A DNA stretch of 38,521 nucleotides from Pleomorphomonas diazotrophica (GTDB lineage: Bacteria; Pseudomonadota; Alphaproteobacteria; Rhizobiales; Pleomorphomonadaceae): NCBI RefSeq assembly GCF_002844595.1, contig NZ_PJNW01000021.1, positions 1-38,521 of the forward strand, given 5' to 3'. Positions within the stretch are counted from its first letter, which is position 1. Every line of letters begins with the position of its first letter. The position numbers and the translations under genes were made by a program. Below the pieces are notes generated by a model. That model did not search any database, had not been told where the DNA came from, and saw only the letters and a program-made list of their open reading frames with translations. This document shows, piece after piece, positions 33,962 through 38,521 of the stretch.

Positions 33962-34845
33962 GCGGATCCTCCCTCCGGCGCCGAAAGCTGGCCGCAAAGG
34001 GCGATCAACGTTTCGGTTGCCGGCCGGTCGGTCCGCACCAGCATATGGCTCCAGCCTGGTCGGCAGGCGGCGACAAGATGCGCCCGGTGCTCCGCTCGGC
34101 TGGCGAGATAGGTCTCACGCCAGGCCTCGGCGCGGCCGGCGGTCAGTCGGGCGCCATTCTCGGGGTCGACGAAATCGACCCGACCGGTGAAGGGAAAGGT
34201 TTCCTCGATCGGATCGGCGATCTCGACGAGGTGGACGCGGCTCTCGAGCGTGGCAAGGTCGGCAAACAGCGCATCGCGTTCCGCCTGCGGTCCCAGGAAA
34301 TCGGAGACGAGCAGGATATCGTCGCGGCGGCGCATGATCGCCGGTGCGTGGTGCGCTTCGACGGCACCCAGCCGGGCGAGCTTCATGGCAATCACCTCGG
34401 CGCCGTCGCGCCGGCTGGTCGGCTCGGCGTCGCCAACCAGGCCGACGCGCTCGCCCGCCCGCGCCAGCAGCTCGGCAACTGCCAGGGCAAGAACCAGTGC
34501 GAGGTTGGCTTTGCTGGTGTTGGCAAGCTCGGAGCGGAAATCCATGGACGCCGAGAGATCGGCCCATAGCCAGACGGTGTGGGCATTTTCATGCTCGCGC
34601 TCGCGCACGTAGAGCGTCTCGTCGCGGGCCGACCGCCGCCAGTCGATGCCACGCATGGGTTCGCCGGACAGGAACGGGCGAAATTGCCAGAAGTCTTCGC
34701 CCGGGCCGGCCCGGCGGCGGCCATGCCAACCGGCGGCCACCGTCGCGGCCACCCGACGCGCCTCGATGAGGAGGTCGGGCAAGGCGGCGGCAAGGCTGCG
34801 GGCCGTAGCGACGCCGTTTGGCGTCAGGGCGTCCTGCCCCGTCAT
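33958..34845 (-). CDS. DUF58 domain protein
   Basis: A 295-residue protein with the DUF58 signature at about residues 51-100: DFWQFRPFLSGEPMRGIDWR, then RSARDETLYVREREHENAHT, then WLWADLSASM, the latter forming a VWA-like DxSxS metal-site motif. No membrane segment is seen. DUF58 proteins nearly always travel with MoxR ATPases and are thought to be their partners or substrates in assembling envelope complexes. It lies 3 bases after moxR and overlaps the next gene by four, so all are co-translated. Confidence 0.92.
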   Translation of the reverse strand: MTGQDALTPNGVATARSLAAALPDLLIEARRVAATVAAGWHGRRRAGPGEDFWQFRPFLSGEPMRGIDWRRSARDETLYVREREHENAHTVWLWADLSASMDFRSELANTSKANLALVLALAVAELLARAGERVGLVGDAEPTSRRDGAEVIAMKLARLGAVEAHHAPAIMRRRDDILLVSDFLGPQAERDALFADLATLESRVHLVEIADPIEETFPFTGRVDFVDPENGARLTAGRAEAWRETYLASRAEHRAHLVAACRPGWSHMLVRTDRPATETLIALCGQLSAPEGGSA

Positions 34846-34848
34846 GGC

Positions 34849-35847
<999 letters not shown>

Positions 35848-36080
35848 CGCGGATTGCTCCTTCTTTCTTCCTCAGACGCCGGTATGCTGCTCATCCTGCG
35901 GCAGGAACCGTTCTTGCGGCTCGTTGTTTCCGTTTTTGATCGCCGGCGAGCTGGTGCCCAGCGGTCCAGTTTGACATCTCCCGCCGCGCGGCGCATCACC
36001 TTTCGGCAATGGTGCCGGAACTGGTTTCAACCCATGAGGCAAGCAAAATCAAGGCAGGCGCGACTGGCCGGGAGGCGGGC

Positions 36081-36713
36081 GTGATTGCAGAGGAAGTGGG
36101 CCCGGCCGAAATTCTCGCCAGGACCGGTCGCATGCGGCCGCTATCGACCGCCGGAGCATTGCGGGCGTCCGGCGAGGGACGGGTGGCGGCCAGTCTCATC
36201 GCCTCCACCGAGCCGTTGCGCGATGCCGCCGTTCTGATCGGTCTCGTCGGGCGGCAGGATTCCCGCGGTCTCGATCTTGTCATGATCCGGCGCACCGAGG
36301 GGCTCCGCGTCCATTCCGGCGAGGTGGCGTTGCCCGGTGGCAAGATCGATCCGGATGACGCGTCACCGGTCGAGGCTGCGCTACGCGAGGCGGAGGAAGA
36401 GGTCGGTCTTGACCCCTCGGCGGTCGAGCCGGTCGGCTTGCTCGCACCCTATCCGACGCCCTCTGGCTTCCGTGTCTTCCCGGTGATCGGCCTCATCAGC
36501 GGCGCTCCGGCATTGGTGCCCAATCCGGGCGAGGTGGCCGAGGTGTTTTCCGTGCCGCTCGACTTTGTGCTCGATCCCGGCAACCATCGCGAGGAGTTCT
36601 TCGAGCACGCCAGCGGGCGGCGACACTTTTTCTCGCTGCAATATGGCCGGCATCGCATCTGGGGCGTCACCGGCAACATCCTGCGTCGCTTCTACGAGGA
36701 AGTGTTCCGATGA
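36081..36713 (+). CDS. CoA pyrophosphatase (Nudix hydrolase)
   Basis: A 210-residue Nudix enzyme predicted to cut coenzyme A (preferably oxidised) to 3',5'-ADP and phosphopantetheine. The CoA-specific motif precedes and includes the Nudix box: IRRTEGLRVHSGEVALPGGK, then DDASPVEAALREAEEEVGLD, with the REAEEEVG helix that binds metal. C-terminal RHFFSLQYGRHRIWGVTGNI is the conserved W-G-x-T/TA region of this group. I start at the GTG at 36081, which has GGGAGG five bases upstream; an ATG at 36009 would add 24 residues. It overlaps cca by four bases. Confidence 0.9.
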   Translation: MIAEEVGPAEILARTGRMRPLSTAGALRASGEGRVAASLIASTEPLRDAAVLIGLVGRQDSRGLDLVMIRRTEGLRVHSGEVALPGGKIDPDDASPVEAALREAEEEVGLDPSAVEPVGLLAPYPTPSGFRVFPVIGLISGAPALVPNPGEVAEVFSVPLDFVLDPGNHREEFFEHASGRRHFFSLQYGRHRIWGVTGNILRRFYEEVFR

Positions 36714-37897
36714 GCCCGCCTGCCTCGATCGCCGGCGCGCCGTTCCTCGATGATCCCGCCTTTCGACGTGTGATCGCGGCGGTCGAGCAAGAGGGCGACC
36801 GGGCGCGCGTGGTCGGCGGGGCGGTGCGCAACACCCTGATCGGCGTGCCGGTCGATGATGTCGATATCGCCACGACGGCGCCGCCTGCCGAGGTCGCAGC
36901 CAGAGCAGCGGCCGCCGGACTCAAGGCAGTGCCGACCGGCATCGAGCATGGCACGGTAACGGTGGTCTCTTCCGGACGGCCGTTCGAGGTAACGACGCTC
37001 CGGGCCGACCTGGAGACCGACGGCCGGCGCGCCGTGGTCGCTTTCACCCGCGACTGGGCCGGCGATGCCGCGCGGCGCGACTTCACCATGAACGCCATCT
37101 ACGCCGATGCCGACGGCACTCTGTATGATCCGGTCGACGGCATTGCCGATGCGCTGGCCGGTCGTGTCCGCTTCATCGGCGATCCCTCGGACCGAATCGA
37201 GGAGGACTATCTCCGTATTCTGCGCTTCTTTCGTTTTCATGCCCGTTATGGCCACGGCCAACTCGATGCTGCGGGTCTTGAGGCGGCCGTTCGCCTGAAG
37301 GACGGCCTCGACCGGTTATCGCGCGAGCGAATCGGCGCGGAGATGCGCAAGCTGGTGACCGCCGTCGGTGCGGTACCGGCCCTCGCCGTAATGGATGAAA
37401 CGGGTATCCTCGGGCGCATATTGCCCGGCGGCGGTACCATGGCGCGCTTCTCCGCGGTGGTCGACCTGTCGGCACAACTCGGCTTACCGCTTGGCCTGGA
37501 GGCCCGACTTGCCGCTCTCGCCAATGATCGGTCGGCGCTCGCCGGGGCGCTACGCCTGTCCGGGCGGGAGGACAAGCGGCTTGGGGCGATCGTCGAGTGG
37601 AGCGGCGAACTCGCCCAACACATGGACGCACCGACAGTTCGCCTCGCCGTCATTCGCGCCGGCAATGATGTGACGGTTGTCGCACTGCTTCTCGCGGCCT
37701 TCGAACTGGGGCGTGATCCCGGTGGCGATCTTGTCTCGCTCGCCCGTGACTTTCACCCACCTAAGTCGCCCGTGACTGCCGCGCGCCTGCTTGCCGAGGG
37801 CTATGTGCCAGGGCCGGCTTTGGGGGCCGAGCTGCGTCGCCGCGAGGCTGCCTGGATCGCTGCCGGCTGTCCCGCCGAGCTCGATGGCGGCGTTTGA
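36710..37897 (+). CDS. cca: CCA tRNA nucleotidyltransferase
   Basis: A 395-residue class II nucleotidyltransferase that builds or repairs the 3' CCA end of tRNAs. Motifs in order: GGAVRN (36-41), the metal-binding pair D50-V-D52 in VDDVDIATTA, RRDFTMNAIY (122-131) and DRIEEDYLRILRFFRFHARY (161-180). The C-terminal half is helical as expected and somewhat shorter than long bacterial forms. The start ATG overlaps the Nudix stop. From sequence I cannot separate a CCA-adding enzyme from an A-adding or CC-adding one, but alphaproteobacteria normally have one full CCA enzyme. Confidence 0.95.
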   Translation: MSPPASIAGAPFLDDPAFRRVIAAVEQEGDRARVVGGAVRNTLIGVPVDDVDIATTAPPAEVAARAAAAGLKAVPTGIEHGTVTVVSSGRPFEVTTLRADLETDGRRAVVAFTRDWAGDAARRDFTMNAIYADADGTLYDPVDGIADALAGRVRFIGDPSDRIEEDYLRILRFFRFHARYGHGQLDAAGLEAAVRLKDGLDRLSRERIGAEMRKLVTAVGAVPALAVMDETGILGRILPGGGTMARFSAVVDLSAQLGLPLGLEARLAALANDRSALAGALRLSGREDKRLGAIVEWSGELAQHMDAPTVRLAVIRAGNDVTVVALLLAAFELGRDPGGDLVSLARDFHPPKSPVTAARLLAEGYVPGPALGAELRRREAAWIAAGCPAELDGGV

Positions 37898-37918
37898 GGT
37901 CGGGCTGCTCAACGATCT

Positions 37919-37957
37919 GGCCGCCCGGAAGAATTTTTCTAGTTTTTTTCGGCGGCC
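37919..37957 (+). terminator. Terminator-like structure after cca
   Basis: GGCCGCC (37919-37925) pairs perfectly with GGCGGCC (37951-37957). The enclosed segment carries a small AGAA/TTCT hairpin followed by a run of seven T (37943-37949), so a compact terminator may lie inside a larger stem. A further ACGGT/ACCGT hairpin follows at about 37970-37985. Together they would insulate cca from the rRNA promoter. Confidence 0.5.
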
Positions 37958-38063
37958 GCTCTCTCCGTGACGGTTTTTTGACCGTTTGGACAACCGATAA
38001 ATGGCTGTTTCTCAACGCTTATGCCGATTTCCGGATGTTTTTTCGATCTCGGCAAAGACGGTG

Positions 38064-38092
38064 TTGACAAGGCAGGAATGCCCCCCTATAAC
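38064..38092 (+). promoter_or_regulatory. rRNA operon promoter
   Basis: TTGACA at 38064-38069 (perfect -35) and TATAAC at 38087-38092 (5/6 match to -10) with an optimal 17-base spacer. It is the best sigma-70-type promoter in the window and lies about 330 bases before the 16S start, a typical leader length. Confidence 0.85.
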
Positions 38093-38186
38093 CCGCTCCA
38101 ACGACGGCGGCGCTGCGGCGACGTGGTGCCGGCGAGTTTCTGTTGCCTGGTTCTGGTTGAGACTGGTTCAGTGTGGCGGCGGTATT

Positions 38187-38218
38187 GAGGGGCTTTGATC
38201 CTCTCTGTTCTTTGACAA
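38187..38218 (+). promoter_or_regulatory. rRNA leader boxA antitermination site with upstream hairpin
   Basis: TGTTCTTTGACAA at 38206-38218 closely matches bacterial boxA (TGCTCTTTAACAA), the Nus-factor site for rRNA antitermination. A small GAGG/CCTC stem (38187-38190 with 38200-38203) just before it may play the boxB role. The rest of the leader (38219-38420) would contain the 5' processing stem of pre-16S rRNA, whose partner is outside the window. Confidence 0.7.
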
Positions 38219-38420
38219 GTGAATAGGAAGAAAGAGAAACGTGGCCGGCGCTTGGGGCTTGTCGGTGCGTGTCCTGATCCTTCGGGGTTGGGTTCGTGCC
38301 AAGAAGAGCTAAGTCCGGAGTACACGTTTCTTGAATAAGGACCGTTTCGGTTGTTCCTGAGAGGGAATGATTGGAATGGACCTCGTCAAGTGAACTTGTG
38401 ATTTCGGGAAAGAACTCTTT

Positions 38421-38521
38421 GAACATGAGAGTTTGATCCTGGCTCAGAACGAACGCTGGCGGCAGGCTTAACACATGCAAGTCGAACGCTCGCAGCAATG
38501 CGGGAGTGGCAGACGGGTGAG
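38421..38521 (+). rRNA. rrs: 16S ribosomal RNA, 5' end (cut by window edge)
   Basis: The universal sequence AGAGTTTGATCCTGGCTCAG lies at 38428-38447, followed by AACGAACGCTGGCGGCAGGC and TTAACACATGCAAGTCGAAC, the standard alphaproteobacterial 16S start, then the variable V1 loop and GGCAGACGGGTGAG. Placing the first of these at E. coli position 8 puts the mature 5' end near 38421. About 100 bases are inside the window. Confidence 0.98.

Noticed and set aside
38019-38498. 159-residue minus-strand frame across the rRNA leader and 16S start
   Set aside because: Antisense to 16S rRNA and its promoter; a classic false gene call.

Overview
The window is GC-rich bacterial chromosome, almost fully coding, with short or overlapping gene junctions. 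The last ~100 bases are the start of a 16S rRNA gene whose sequence (AGAGTTTGATCCTGGCTCAG, then a typical alphaproteobacterial continuation) together with the gene content points to an alphaproteobacterium of the Hyphomicrobiales (Rhizobiales). I cannot place it to genus from sequence alone. No insertion sequence, prophage, CRISPR array or tRNA gene was seen. The window looks like core or stable chromosome rather than a genomic island.

Layout. (1) 1-414, minus: 5' part of a UDP-glucose 6-dehydrogenase gene cut by the window edge. (2) 611-7542, plus: a TetR regulator followed by a tripartite RND efflux system in the order outer-membrane factor, periplasmic adaptor, pump, closed by a clear terminator. 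(3) 7773-10227: an aldo/keto reductase facing an O-antigen-ligase-like membrane protein, with a long hairpin between them. (4) 10398-14611, minus: a two-gene signalling operon, namely an 1116-residue protein that joins an NCS1-type transporter, a cysteine-rich segment, a histidine kinase and a receiver, followed by a LuxR-type response regulator. (5) 14872-20504, plus: a complete urea ABC transporter operon urtABCDE, divergent from (4). (6) 20600-21539: two convergent Rrf2-family Fe-S regulators. (7) 21861-28319, plus: cydA, cydB, the tiny cydX, then cydD and cydC, i.e. cytochrome bd oxidase and its assembly ABC exporter. (8) 28504-29088: a GNAT acetyltransferase. (9) 29101-35847, minus: a MoxR ATPase, DUF58 protein, BatA/DUF4159 membrane protein and a VWA/amidotransferase-like membrane protein. 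(10) 36081-37897, plus: Nudix CoA pyrophosphatase and CCA tRNA nucleotidyltransferase. (11) 37898-38521: terminator-like structure, rRNA promoter, boxA-bearing leader and the start of 16S rRNA.

How they work together. The transporter-kinase and its regulator are placed to sense a nucleobase/ureide-like compound, or urea availability, and to control urtABCDE; the shared 260-bp promoter region holds several symmetric repeats that could be the regulator's sites. The Rrf2 genes sit between urt and cyd. One is divergent from cydABX and has a palindrome over its own likely -10, so oxidase expression is probably under Fe-S (oxygen, nitric oxide or iron) control. The MoxR cluster is a conserved but poorly understood envelope/stress module. 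The most interesting candidate for an undescribed system is the transporter-histidine kinase/LuxR pair coupled to the urea transporter.
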